Shown here piece by piece: positions 41,983 through 51,369 of a stretch of 64,000 nt of DNA. The first letter of the stretch is position 1. Every line of letters begins with the position of its first letter. This DNA comes from Actinacidiphila sp965342175 (GTDB lineage Bacteria; Actinomycetota; Actinomycetes; Streptomycetales; Streptomycetaceae): assembly GCF_965342175.1 (NCBI RefSeq), contig NZ_CBDRBL010000030.1, positions 8,180 through 72,179 of the forward strand, in the 5' to 3' direction. The notes below the pieces were generated by a model that did no database searches, was not told where the DNA came from, and saw nothing but the letters and a program-made list of their open reading frames with translations. The position numbers and the translations under genes are program-made.

Positions 41983-42289
41983 CTGGCAACTACCCCCAGT
42001 AGCTTCTCGTCAGTGGAGCAGCGTCACAGGGGGAGCGTCCTGCGGGGCGGTGCACTGCAAGGCCGGGGCTGAGACCACCGGCCGCGCTCGCCCCCGTTCG
42101 CTCGCGCCCCAGTCATACGCATGCCGCGGATCACGATTCCCAGATTTCACAGCGCCGTCAAGGGCCTTCCAAGCGCAATGCCGGAATTGGCGGCCTATGC
42201 CACCCACTTGCTTACGGGGCTGTGACCCAAGAAGCACAACTGCCGCCCATCGGACGGCAGTTGTGAAGACCTCGCGAAAGGACGACGCG
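41983..42289. other. Intergenic region between prfB and the LAETG gene
   Basis: 307 bp without a gene. It contains the prfB terminator (42235-42265) and the promoter region of the LAETG gene. A TTGACG hexamer on the minus strand (about 42153-42158) is a possible -35 element. Confidence 0.4.
42235..42265 (-). terminator. Terminator after prfB
   Basis: Perfect 11-bp stem, CACAACTGCCG (42235-42245) with CGGCAGTTGTG (42255-42265), and a 9-nt loop, 25 bp past the prfB stop codon. Confidence 0.8.
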
Positions 42290-43408
42290 TCAGGCGCGCA
42301 CGTCCTGCTCCTGCTGCTTGCGCCAGCGGATTCCCGCCTCGAGGAAGCCGTCGATGTCGCCGTCGAGGACGCCCTGCGGGTTGCCGACCTCGTAGTCCGT
42401 CCGCAGGTCCTTGACCATCTGGTACGGGTGCAGCACATACGAACGCATCTGGTTGCCCCAGGAGTTGCCGCCGTCGCCCTTGAGGGCGTCCATCTTGGCC
42501 TGCTCCTCCTGGCGGCGCCGCTCCAGCAGCTTGGCCTGCAGGACGTTCATCGCGCTGGCCTTGTTCTGGATCTGGGAGCGCTCGTTCTGGCAGGAGACCA
42601 CGATGCCGGTCGGGATGTGGGTGATCCGGACCGCCGAGTCGGTGGTGTTGACGCCCTGGCCGCCGGGCCCGGAGGCGCGGTAGACGTCGATCCGCAGCTC
42701 GGTCTCGTCGATCTCGACGTGGTCGCTCTGCTCGACGACCGGCAGCACCTCGACGCCCGCGAAGGAGGTCTGGCGCCGGCCCTGGTTGTCGAACGGCGAG
42801 ATGCGCACCAGCCGGTGCGTGCCCTGCTCGACCGAGAGGGTGCCGTAGGCGTAGGGCGCCTTGACCACGAAGGTCGTGGACTTGATGCCGGCCTCTTCCG
42901 CGTACGAGGTCTCGTAGACCTCCGTCGGGTAGCCGTGCCGCTCGGACCACCGCAGGTACATGCGCTGCAACTGCTCGGCGAAGTCGGCGGCGTCGACGCC
43001 GCCCGCCTCGGCGCGGATGTTGACCAGCGCCTCACGGGCGTCGTACTCACCCGACAGAAGGGTGCGGACCTCCATCTCGTCCAGCGCCTTGCGCACCGAC
43101 TCCAACTCGGCCTCGGCCTCGGCGCGGGTGTCCGCGTCGTCCTCGGCCTCGGCGAGTTCGAAGAGCACCGCCAGGTCGTCGATGCGCCCGCGCAGCGCCT
43201 CGGTCTTGCGGACCTCGGCCTGCAGGTGCGACAGCTTGCTGGTGATCTTCTGTGCCGCCTCGGGGTCGTCCCACAGCGACGGCGCCGCCGCCTGCTCCTC
43301 GAGCACGGCGATGTCTGCCCTCAGCTTGTCGAGGTCCAGAACGGCCTCGATCGAGGCCATGGTCGACGAGAGGGACTTGAGCTCTTCGGATACATCCAGG
43401 ACTGCCAC
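42290..43408 (-). CDS. prfB: Peptide chain release factor 2
   Basis: 372 residues. The peptide-anticodon SPF is in RLVRISPFDNQGRR, and the catalytic GGQ is in SGPGGQGVNTTDSAVR. RF2 recognises UGA and UAA. The frame is continuous from the GTG at 43408; the internal UGA with programmed +1 frameshift known in E. coli prfB is absent. It is transcribed together with or just downstream of pkaB (84-bp gap). Confidence 0.96.
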   Translation of the reverse strand: MAVLDVSEELKSLSSTMASIEAVLDLDKLRADIAVLEEQAAAPSLWDDPEAAQKITSKLSHLQAEVRKTEALRGRIDDLAVLFELAEAEDDADTRAEAEAELESVRKALDEMEVRTLLSGEYDAREALVNIRAEAGGVDAADFAEQLQRMYLRWSERHGYPTEVYETSYAEEAGIKSTTFVVKAPYAYGTLSVEQGTHRLVRISPFDNQGRRQTSFAGVEVLPVVEQSDHVEIDETELRIDVYRASGPGGQGVNTTDSAVRITHIPTGIVVSCQNERSQIQNKASAMNVLQAKLLERRRQEEQAKMDALKGDGGNSWGNQMRSYVLHPYQMVKDLRTDYEVGNPQGVLDGDIDGFLEAGIRWRKQQEQDVRA

Positions 43409-43492
43409 GCCCCCAGCGTACCGGCACGCCGCGCGTTGCCGCTCCGGTGCGCCGGGACGGGTCGGCCGCCGGCCGGGAAACCCCGTTACCGC

Positions 43493-45628
43493 TCAGGCCG
43501 GGAGGGGGGCCGAGGCATGGGCGAGCGTGCCGTCGGGGCGCCGGAGGTAGAGGGTCAGGGTGTCGTCCGCGGTGGCCAGGCCGGGGTGGGAGGAGGTGCC
43601 GGCGGAGAGCGGCACCGGGGTCCACGCGCCGCCGTCGAGGACCGCGGCGACCAGGGCGCCGTCGGCGGCGGGGGCGAGGACGAAGAGCCGGCCGTCGGAC
43701 ACGGCGGGTTCGGGACGGCCCGTTGCGTCGAGGCCGGTGACGATCTCGGAGGGGCGCCAGGCGCCGTTGACGTACGACAGGCGCAGCACCGCGCCGTCGG
43801 CCTTGCGGACGGCGAAGGCGTCGAGCGTGCCGGGCGCGGCCGACACCAGGCCGGGGGCGGCGGTGATCCGGCCCGCGGTGGGGACCAGTGCCCAGGCGTT
43901 CCAGCGGCCGTCGGTCCAGGAGGAGGTGACGAGGTCCCCGCCGGAGCAGCCGACCAGGTCGATGCGGCCGGGCGCGGAGGACGCGGCGGCGGGGGTGGTG
44001 GTGAACCGGGCGGGCTGGTCGACCTGGTACCAGTCGCCCCACGCTCCGCCGCTCAGGGTGCGGCGGTAGACCCTGTGGTCGGTGCCGAGCGCGAAGACGT
44101 CCAGCTGTCCGGCTCGCGACGAGACGACCGAGGGGTCGTCGGCGACGCTTATACCGGTGAGCCGGTGCCAGGCGCCGGCGGCCAGATACCAGATGTTCTT
44201 GTCGCTGCCCCGGGTGAAGACATACGTGGTCCCGGACACGGCGATCGCGCGAGGGCCTCCGACCGGGTGGACGTCGCGGTCAGGGAGGCGGGGCAGCGCC
44301 GTGTAGCCGGACCAGCGCAGCGCGGCCTCCTCGGTGGTCGCCGCCGGGGTGTCGACCGCGCCCTGCGGGGAGGCGGCGGCGCCGGTGGGGGCGGTCGGGG
44401 TGGTCGAGGCCTCGCTGGTCGGCTTGTCCTCGCGGCTGGTGGAACCGGCGTCGTCGTCGGAACCGGAGGCCGCGATCGCCCAGCCGCCGAGACCGACGAC
44501 CAGCGCGGCGGCCGCCGCGGCGCCGATCTTGACACGGCGGCGCTGGAGGGCGTCGGGGACGGCCCGGTGGCGGGCCCGCTGGCCGGGCACCGGGGCGGGC
44601 CGGGCGCCGGCCAGTTCCTCCGCGGTGGGCAGCTTGATGCTGGTGTGCGTGTCGCGCGTCGAGTCGGGTGCGGAGCCGCGGACCAGGGGGACGGCGCCGC
44701 GCGGCCGGGTGGCCGGCGCGTCGTAGGGCTCGGCGGGGGAGCCGGGGTCGTACGCCTCCTCGCCCTGGTGGTCCCCGGGCGCGTCCACCTCCAGCGGGGG
44801 CAGTCCCGCGAGGGACGGGAGCAGCTCGCGCAACCGGGCGCCGACCTCGGCCGCCCTCAGCCGGGAGGCGGGGGCCTTGGCGAGGCACTGGGAGAGCAGC
44901 CGCCACAGCTCGTCCGGCAGGTCCGGCAGCGGCGCGACCGACTCGGTGACGTGCCGGCGCAGGACCGCGCCCGGGTGGCCGCCGCCGAACGGGGTGAAGC
45001 CGGCGAGCAGTTCGTACAGGACGGTGGCGAGGGCGTAGATGTCGACCGAGGCCCGCGGCGGCAGGCCCTCGATGATCTCCGGGGCCAGGTAGTCGGGGGT
45101 GCCGATGATGCGGGTGGCGCGGGTCCGGCGCGGGGAGTCGACCAGCCGCGCGATGCCGAAGTCGGTGAGCAGCGCCGGGGGCGCCCCGCCCGGTCCGGGC
45201 GGGGCGGCGCTGTCCAGCAGCACGTTCTCGGGTTTGACGTCGCGGTGGACGACGCCCGCGGCGTGCGCCGCGGCCAGGCCGTCCGCGACGTCCGCGGTGA
45301 TGGAGACGGCTGCCGCGGGGGTGAGCCGGCGTTCGCGCTCCAGCCGGGAGCGCAGGTCCGTGCCGCGGACCAGGTCCATGACGAGCGCGAGGTCGCTGCC
45401 GTCGACCACCAGGTCGCGGATGCCGACGATGTGCGGGTGGTGGAGCGCCAGCAGGGCCGTGCGCTCCTGGACGAAGCGGCCGACGAGGTCCTGGTCGGAG
45501 GCGAGGTCCTCGCGCAGCAGCTTGATGGCGACCGGGCCCTCGGGGCCCTCGCCCAGCCACACCGTGCCCGCGGAACCCCGCCCCAGCACCTGGTGCGCGG
45601 TGTACCGGCTGCCGATCTTCCGTCCCAA
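43493..45628 (-). CDS. pkaB: Membrane Ser/Thr protein kinase with extracellular propeller-like domain (PkaB-like)
   Basis: 711 residues. The Hanks kinase domain has GRGSAGTVWLGE (P-loop), VAIKLL with the catalytic Lys, HRDVKPEN near residue 125, DFGIARL and GTPDYLAPE. A Pro/Ala-rich linker leads to one TM helix (about 366-388, AAAAAALVVGLGGWAIAAS). The extracellular part repeats a pattern of the type GxxxVFxRGxDxxxWY, resembling a beta-propeller. I chose the TTG at 45628, which has GGAGGAG upstream, because LGRKIGSRY matches known starts. The symbol is by gene order. Confidence 0.88.
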   Translation of the reverse strand: MGRKIGSRYTAHQVLGRGSAGTVWLGEGPEGPVAIKLLREDLASDQDLVGRFVQERTALLALHHPHIVGIRDLVVDGSDLALVMDLVRGTDLRSRLERERRLTPAAAVSITADVADGLAAAHAAGVVHRDVKPENVLLDSAAPPGPGGAPPALLTDFGIARLVDSPRRTRATRIIGTPDYLAPEIIEGLPPRASVDIYALATVLYELLAGFTPFGGGHPGAVLRRHVTESVAPLPDLPDELWRLLSQCLAKAPASRLRAAEVGARLRELLPSLAGLPPLEVDAPGDHQGEEAYDPGSPAEPYDAPATRPRGAVPLVRGSAPDSTRDTHTSIKLPTAEELAGARPAPVPGQRARHRAVPDALQRRRVKIGAAAAAALVVGLGGWAIAASGSDDDAGSTSREDKPTSEASTTPTAPTGAAASPQGAVDTPAATTEEAALRWSGYTALPRLPDRDVHPVGGPRAIAVSGTTYVFTRGSDKNIWYLAAGAWHRLTGISVADDPSVVSSRAGQLDVFALGTDHRVYRRTLSGGAWGDWYQVDQPARFTTTPAAASSAPGRIDLVGCSGGDLVTSSWTDGRWNAWALVPTAGRITAAPGLVSAAPGTLDAFAVRKADGAVLRLSYVNGAWRPSEIVTGLDATGRPEPAVSDGRLFVLAPAADGALVAAVLDGGAWTPVPLSAGTSSHPGLATADDTLTLYLRRPDGTLAHASAPLPA

Positions 45629-45865
45629 GGCTGCTCCGACTCCTCCGAGGTGCCGTCGTGTTGGCGACAAAGCTACGCGGATGCGAGCCGGTTGGGGGAG
45701 CCTGGCAGGGGTGAGTGCGGCTTCTCCGGGAGAAATCACCCTCCAGAAGTCGACAAATCACCACCCCGGCCTCAGTGGAAGGTGACGGTGGGCCGGCCGC
45801 CGGAGGCGCACCCGCCGCACGGCACCGGGCGGTGCCCGGCGCCGTGCGCGCGTCGTGCGGGGGTC

Positions 45866-47620
45866 CTACGGGGTGCCGCCGGAAGTCCCGGAGCCGCCCG
45901 AGGAGCCACCGAGGTCCGAGACCCACTTCCAGAAGCCCTCGACACCGTCGCTGGCGGTGCGCCACAGGCTCCTGCCCTCGCCGATCCACTCCTGGACGGG
46001 GGTGAGGTACCAGACGAGCAGGATGATCACGATCAGCACGATGATCATCGTGAAGCAGCCCTTGAGGCACCCCAGGCCCGGGATCTTCATGGGGTTGGCG
46101 CTGCGCTGCCGAGGCTCGCGGTACGCGGCGGGCTCGGGCGCCGGCGGGCGCTGGGGCTCGTAGCGCTGGTGCTGCGGCTGCTGGTGGCGCGGCGCGTACT
46201 GCTGGGGCTGCGGCGGCTGCTGCCGGGGCTGCGGCTGCGGCTGGTACCGCTGGGGGTGCGGCTGCGGGGCCTGGGCGGGCTGCCGGTACGGAGGCTGCGG
46301 CTGCGGCTGCGGCTGCGGCTGGTGCGCCTGCGGCGGCTGCTGGGCGGCCGCCCGGCGGGGTCTGCGACGCAGCGGGTCCTGCTCCGGGTCCAGGTACTGG
46401 ATCTCGGTCTGCTCGGCGCGTGCCCGGGCGCGGCTGAGCTGCGACTCCCACGGGTGCGGCCCCTGCGGGGCGTCCGGGCCGGAGCCCTGCGGCCCGTCCG
46501 GCACCGGCGGCATCACACGGGTGCCGTCGCCGGACCCGGCCGACGCCGAGCCGCCCGGGATCACCCGCGTCGCGTCCGCCGCGCCGGCGGCAGAGGCGGG
46601 CAGCACACTGGTCGCGGCATTGGGGTCGTACGCGTCGTACCCGCCGGCGGGCGGGCGGTTCGGCAGCACCTGGGTGCGGTCGGCGGCGCCCGGCGGCACG
46701 AGCGGCGTGTCCGGGACGGTCGCGGGGGCCGGGTCCGGCGCGAGCAGCGAGGCGACGCCGAGCGCAGCCTCGGACTGCGCCGGGGAGGAGTGCACGCCCA
46801 CACCCGCCGCGACGACGCGCAGGGCGCGGGCCAGGTTCTCCGCGCTGGGCCGCTCACCGGGCTCCTTGCGAAGGCAGCGCTCGATGACCGTCCACAGCGG
46901 CTCGGGCACGGTGGAGGGGCGGCGCGGCTCCTCGCTCAGGTGCTGCTGCAGCACCTCGAGCGCGTTGTCGCCCCTGAAGGGCGGACGGCCGGTGACCAGT
47001 TCGTACAGCAGGATGCCGGCGCCGTAGACGTCCACCGCCGAGGTCTGCGGACGGCCCTGGGCCGACTCCGGCGCTATGTAGGCGGGCGTGCCGACGAACT
47101 CGTGGGTGCGGGTGACGCCGGGCGAGTCCGCCAGGCGCGCGATGCCGAAGTCCGTCAGCATCGGGTGCATCTGCTGGGCGCCGTCCGGGCCCTCGACCGT
47201 GGCGAGCAGGACGTTGGCCGGCTTCAGGTCCCGGTGGACCACGCCGTCGGCGTGGCTCGCCGCCAGGGCGTCGGCCACGGCGGCGGTCAGCAGGGCGGCG
47301 CCGACCGGCGAGAACGGGCCGTTCTCGCGCAGGTGGCGGTAGAGGTCGGGGCCGTCGACGAGGTCCATCACCAGGGCGAGCAGCTCGCCCTCCACGACCA
47401 GGTCGCGGACCCGGACGATGTGGGGGTGGCGCAGCCGGAGCAGGACGGAGCGCTCACGCAGGAAGCGCATGACGATGTCCGGGTCGCTCGCCAGCTCCTC
47501 CTTGAGCACCTTGATCGCGACGGTCTCGCCGGTGTCCCGCACCTGGGACCGCCACACGGTGCCCGTGGCTCCGCGCCCGAGCGGCTCCACCAGTTCGTAT
47601 CTGCTGCCTACCGGCCGCAC
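45866..47620 (-). CDS. pkaA: Membrane Ser/Thr protein kinase (PkaA-like)
   Basis: 584 residues. Kinase motifs: GRGATGTVWRSQ, VAIKVLKEEL, HRDLKPANVL near 126, DFGIARL and GTPAYIAPES. A long Pro/Gln-rich linker (PQPQPQPPYRQPAQAPQPHPQ) follows. A TM helix near 522-540 (MIIVLIVIILLVWYL) and a short Gly/Ser-rich extracellular tail end the protein. GTG start at 47620, with GGGAG 7 nt upstream. It is divergent from the FHA-FtsK gene, whose FHA domain can read its phospho-Thr marks. Confidence 0.9.
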   Translation of the reverse strand: MRPVGSRYELVEPLGRGATGTVWRSQVRDTGETVAIKVLKEELASDPDIVMRFLRERSVLLRLRHPHIVRVRDLVVEGELLALVMDLVDGPDLYRHLRENGPFSPVGAALLTAAVADALAASHADGVVHRDLKPANVLLATVEGPDGAQQMHPMLTDFGIARLADSPGVTRTHEFVGTPAYIAPESAQGRPQTSAVDVYGAGILLYELVTGRPPFRGDNALEVLQQHLSEEPRRPSTVPEPLWTVIERCLRKEPGERPSAENLARALRVVAAGVGVHSSPAQSEAALGVASLLAPDPAPATVPDTPLVPPGAADRTQVLPNRPPAGGYDAYDPNAATSVLPASAAGAADATRVIPGGSASAGSGDGTRVMPPVPDGPQGSGPDAPQGPHPWESQLSRARARAEQTEIQYLDPEQDPLRRRPRRAAAQQPPQAHQPQPQPQPQPPYRQPAQAPQPHPQRYQPQPQPRQQPPQPQQYAPRHQQPQHQRYEPQRPPAPEPAAYREPRQRSANPMKIPGLGCLKGCFTMIIVLIVIILLVWYLTPVQEWIGEGRSLWRTASDGVEGFWKWVSDLGGSSGGSGTSGGTP

Positions 47621-47992
47621 GTTCGCGCTCCCTGGATCTTGGCCTGGTCCATGGCCTGTTTCGCCCACTGTAGTGCCGCCGCGTGGGAGCGGGGCTGCGT
47701 TCCGGTGCGGGGCGGGCATGGGGTTAGGACGCCGAGTACGGTCGTTTGGTTGCTTTTTCCGACCAAAGCCGACTACTCAAGATCGCAAAGATGGGCACCG
47801 GCGGCGAACTGTCGGCGGCGGGTGGGAGGATGCGTGTCGCGGACGTGCATCACCGATCGAGCCGGCCCATCCGGGCCGGCCGAGCCGGGGAGGCCGCCGT
47901 CCGCTCCTGTACGTGTCGACGTCCCGGGCAGGGCGGGGTGGGGTCGGGGTCCCGCGCCGCGGTGGATCGGGCAGAAGGGACCGTGGACGGAG
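47621..47992. promoter_or_regulatory. pkaA/FHA-ATPase divergent promoter with a 45-bp imperfect inverted repeat
   Basis: 372 bp without a gene. At 47734-47778 the arms GAGTA...TTTGGT and ACCAAA...TACTC form an imperfect 17-bp inverted repeat around an AT-containing centre (TGCTTTTTCCG). It lies nearer the pkaA start and could regulate both genes. Confidence 0.5.
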
Positions 47993-50900
47993 ATGCAGAT
48001 CCGGCTGACCGTTCTCGGGCCGCGCGGCGGCCGCGCGGCGCGCTCCTGCGACGTGCTGGTCACCGCGCCCGCGGGAACACCCCTCAGTGCCGTGGCCGGC
48101 GCCCTCGCGTCGGGCTCGGGCGGCTCGGGCCAGCCGGCGCGCGGCGGCAAGTCCACACCGCCGCTCTACGCGGGCGCCGAGCGGCTCGACCCGGCGACGG
48201 CCGTCCTCGGGGTGCCGCCGCTGCTCGACGGCGCTGTCCTGTCGCTGCACTCCCCCGCCGACGGGCACGACGTCGGCCGCCCCACGGCCGCCGCCCGGCT
48301 GCATGTGGTCGGCGGGCCCGACGCCGGTGGCGTCCACCTGCTGCAGGGCGGCCGCGTCCGGGTCGGCCGGTCGGCTGACGCGGACGTGCCGCTGGACGAC
48401 CCCGACGTCTCCCGGCTGCACTGCGCCGTCACGGTGGACGGCGAGGGGCGGGTCACCGTCGCCGACCTCGGCTCCACCAACGGCACCACCCTCGACGGCG
48501 CTCCGGTCGGCGAGCGCGCGGTCCCCTTCCCCGCGGGCGCGCTGCTGCGGATCGGCGAGTCGACCCTGCGGCTGGAGCCCGCGCCCCCCGGGTCGGCCGT
48601 CCCCGCGCCGCCTGCCTCCATCCCGGCCGTCCCCGACGCCGAGGGGCACCTGCAGGTGGCCCTCCCCCCGGCCTCCTGGCCGGACACCGGCCGTGTGGCG
48701 ACCTGGCGTCCCGCCCCCGCCCGCCCCGAGGACGGAGGGGACCGCGGCCCCTCGGAGCGGGCCGCCGCGCGGACGGCGGCGCCTGCCCCCGGCCCGACGA
48801 CCGCCGGCACCGGCTCCGGGCACATCGTCACGGCCTCCCCCGCAGCTCCCCCGCCCGCTCAGGGCCGGGCGGAAGCCGCGCCGCCGGCCACCCCGGCCCG
48901 GCGGGACACCCCGCAACGCGGCCTGCCCGAGCAACCCCCCGCCGACGCGCCCTCCCAGGGCCGCCGCGGCGGCGGGCGCGCCGCGGAGGCCGGCAGCCGG
49001 ATGGCCGGCGCCATAGGGAGCTGGGCCAGACGGCTGACCACCGGACGCGGCATCCCGGGCGTCGAGGGCTCCGCGGCCGGTGGGACGGGGTACGACCAGG
49101 CCGACGCGGCGGCGCTGCGCGAGCGCTGGCCGGATCCCGCGGCCGTCCTGCTCACCGCGCTCGGGCCGGGCCCGCGGCTGTGGGAGCGCGGTCCCGGCCA
49201 TCCCGACCTGCTCACGGTCCGGCTCGGTACCGCCGACCTGACCGCCGAGGACGGCTTCCGGACGCTGCCGGCCGTGCCGTTCACCGTCGACCTGCGCGAT
49301 CCGCACACCCATGTGCTGGGCCTGGCCGGACCGCGCCCGCGGCTGTCCGGGCTGGCCCGGGCGGTGCTCGCCCAGCTCTGCGCCCTGCATCCGCCCGGCG
49401 TGCTGGAGGTCGTCCTGATCAGCGCCGACCGCTCCCGTCCCGCCGAGCAGCGGGCCGAGGAGTGGGGCTGGCTGTACTGGCTGCCGCATCTGCGTCCGGC
49501 CCACGGACAGGACTGCCGGCTGCTCACGGCCTCCGACCGGGAGCAGGCCGAGGCCCGGGTCGCCGAGCTCGTCCGGCGCATCGAACAGGGCCCGCTCGGC
49601 ACCGGCTGGGCGACGGCCACTGTCGAGATGGTCGCCGAGGCCGCCGCCCGCCGCGAGGGCCCGTACACGCTGCTGGTGGTCGACGGCGACCCCGGCTCGG
49701 CCTATCTCCGCGAGGCCGCCGACCGCATCGCGGCCGCCGGGCCGTCGGTGGGGGTGCACCTGCTGTGCCTGGCCGAGAGCCCGGAGCGGCTGGCCGTCCG
49801 TTGCGGCGCCGTCGCCGTCCTGGAGGGCGACGTCGCGACGACGCTGCGGATGGCGCCGCACGGCCCCGCGCACATGACCATGGAGGCGGTGTCGGCGGCC
49901 TGGGCGGAGCGTTTCGCCCGGGCCCTCGCCCCCCTGCGCGAGGGCGACGCCACACCGCGCCCCACACGCTCCGCGCTGCCGCCCTCCGCCCGGCTCCTGG
50001 ACGAGCTGGACCTGGCACTCGCCACCCCCGCCAAGATCTCCGGCCGCTGGGCCGAGCCGGCTCCCTCCGGTGGCGCCGCGGCGGCCGTCCTGGGCGCCGG
50101 GCCGGAGGGCCGGATCCTGGTCGACCTGGCCGCCGAGGGGCCGCACCTGCTGATTGGCGGCGCGGCGGGCTCGGGCAAGAGCGAACTGCTGCGTTCGGTG
50201 GCCGCCGCACTGTCCGCGGGCGAGCGGCCGGACCGGCTGGCCCTCGTCCTCGTCGACGGCGCCGGGGCGGAACGGGGCGAGGGCCTGCGCTCCTGCACCG
50301 ACCTGCCGCACGTCTCGACCTACTTGTCCGCCTCGGACCCGGTGCGGATGCGCGAATTCGCCCAGGCGCTGTCGGCGGAGCTGAAGCGCCGTGACGAGGT
50401 GCTGGGCGGGGCCGACTTCGCGCAGTGGCACGAGCGCCGCCGGCGGCCCGCCGTGCCCCGGCAGGGGGAGCCGGGCCGCGACCCGGCCGCCGCGGCCGTC
50501 CCGCAGGCGCGCGGCGCGGTGCGGGTGCGGACCCGCACCACCGAGCCGCTGCCGCGGCTGGTCGTCGTGGTGGACGACTTCGACGCCCTGGTCGCCCCCG
50601 CGCTCGGCAGTCCCGGCCGTCCCGCCGCGGGTTCGGTCGTGCGCGCCCTGGAGAGCGTGGCGCGCGACGGCGAGCGGCTCGGCGTCCACCTGGTCGCCGC
50701 GACCGGCCGCCCCGAGCGCACCGCGGGCACCGACGCCGACGAGGCGGCGCGGCTGCGGATCGCCCTGCGCACCGAGGAGCCGGAGTCGGCGGTGCTGCTG
50801 GTCGCCGTCGAGGAGCCGGCGAGCGTCGACGACGCCCTTCCGGGCCGCGGCTATCTGCGCCGGCCGGACGGCGCCGTCACCGCCTTCCAAGCCGGCCGAA

Positions 50901-51097
50901 TCAGTGGCCGGATCCCGAGGACGGCGACCCTGCGGCCGACCGTGGTCCCGCTGGAGTGGGACCGCATGGGCGACCCGCCGGCCCGCCGCCCGGTCCGCGA
51001 ACTGGGCAACGGCCCCACCGACCTCGCTCTGCTGGCCAGCGCCCTGCAGCGTGCCGCGGAGTCCGCGTCGGCCGATCCGGCGCCGCCGCTGCTCTGA
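47993..51097 (+). CDS. Ubl-FHA-FtsK/SpoIIIE (EccC-like) ATPase
   Basis: 1034 residues. A ubiquitin-like N-terminus (MQIRLTVLGPRGGRAARSCDVLV) is followed by an FHA domain at about 103-185 (GRS at 125-127, SRLH, STNGT). A long Pro/Ala-rich linker comes next, then two FtsK-like modules. The first, near 430-455 (HVLGLAGPRPRLSGLARAVLAQL), has lost its Walker A. The second keeps Walker A, GGAAGSGKSELL (722-733), and Walker B LVVVVDDFDAL. The usual D-F-K-G-G of EccC reads VDGAGAERGEG. It lies opposite the kinases. No EsxA/B genes are near. Confidence 0.85.
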   Translation: MQIRLTVLGPRGGRAARSCDVLVTAPAGTPLSAVAGALASGSGGSGQPARGGKSTPPLYAGAERLDPATAVLGVPPLLDGAVLSLHSPADGHDVGRPTAAARLHVVGGPDAGGVHLLQGGRVRVGRSADADVPLDDPDVSRLHCAVTVDGEGRVTVADLGSTNGTTLDGAPVGERAVPFPAGALLRIGESTLRLEPAPPGSAVPAPPASIPAVPDAEGHLQVALPPASWPDTGRVATWRPAPARPEDGGDRGPSERAAARTAAPAPGPTTAGTGSGHIVTASPAAPPPAQGRAEAAPPATPARRDTPQRGLPEQPPADAPSQGRRGGGRAAEAGSRMAGAIGSWARRLTTGRGIPGVEGSAAGGTGYDQADAAALRERWPDPAAVLLTALGPGPRLWERGPGHPDLLTVRLGTADLTAEDGFRTLPAVPFTVDLRDPHTHVLGLAGPRPRLSGLARAVLAQLCALHPPGVLEVVLISADRSRPAEQRAEEWGWLYWLPHLRPAHGQDCRLLTASDREQAEARVAELVRRIEQGPLGTGWATATVEMVAEAAARREGPYTLLVVDGDPGSAYLREAADRIAAAGPSVGVHLLCLAESPERLAVRCGAVAVLEGDVATTLRMAPHGPAHMTMEAVSAAWAERFARALAPLREGDATPRPTRSALPPSARLLDELDLALATPAKISGRWAEPAPSGGAAAAVLGAGPEGRILVDLAAEGPHLLIGGAAGSGKSELLRSVAAALSAGERPDRLALVLVDGAGAERGEGLRSCTDLPHVSTYLSASDPVRMREFAQALSAELKRRDEVLGGADFAQWHERRRRPAVPRQGEPGRDPAAAAVPQARGAVRVRTRTTEPLPRLVVVVDDFDALVAPALGSPGRPAAGSVVRALESVARDGERLGVHLVAATGRPERTAGTDADEAARLRIALRTEEPESAVLLVAVEEPASVDDALPGRGYLRRPDGAVTAFQAGRISGRIPRTATLRPTVVPLEWDRMGDPPARRPVRELGNGPTDLALLASALQRAAESASADPAPPLL

Positions 51098-51369
51098 TCC
51101 GCCCCGGCCCGTACACCCGCCCGCCCGAACGGCCGTGCGTACGGAACGCCGTCACGCCCGCCCGCCCGAACAGCCGGTCACAGCCAGGTCACGATCCAAC
51201 GGCCGTGTGCCGAGGCGCCTGGTTCGGCCCCACCCTGGTGACGCCCGCGACCACGGGGCGCAGCTGTGGATGCGGGCGGGCTACGCCGTGGCGATGATCG
51301 CGGCGGGCCTTGCCGCGCTGCCGCGGTAGCTGCCGGCGGCGGGACGGGGCGGGCGAACAGCGGCTTTCC
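51098..51369. other. Gene-free region after the FHA-ATPase gene
   Basis: 272 bp with no supported gene. Short open frames show a hydrophobic run (AGYAVAMIAAGLAALP) but no start, ribosome site or similarity. It may be upstream debris of the permease remnant. Confidence 0.35.

Noticed and set aside
42290..43408. Programmed frameshift in prfB
   Set aside because: The frame is continuous and no internal stop with slippery sequence is present.
41105..47992. Very long open frame on the plus strand running antisense to prfB, pkaB and pkaA into the FHA-ATPase gene
   Set aside because: It arises from high-GC frame bias opposite real genes on the minus strand. The residues show no domains until the true start at 47993.
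51230..51330. Short hydrophobic open frame after the FHA-ATPase gene
   Set aside because: No start, ribosome site or homology, and it ends in a stop after about 30 residues.
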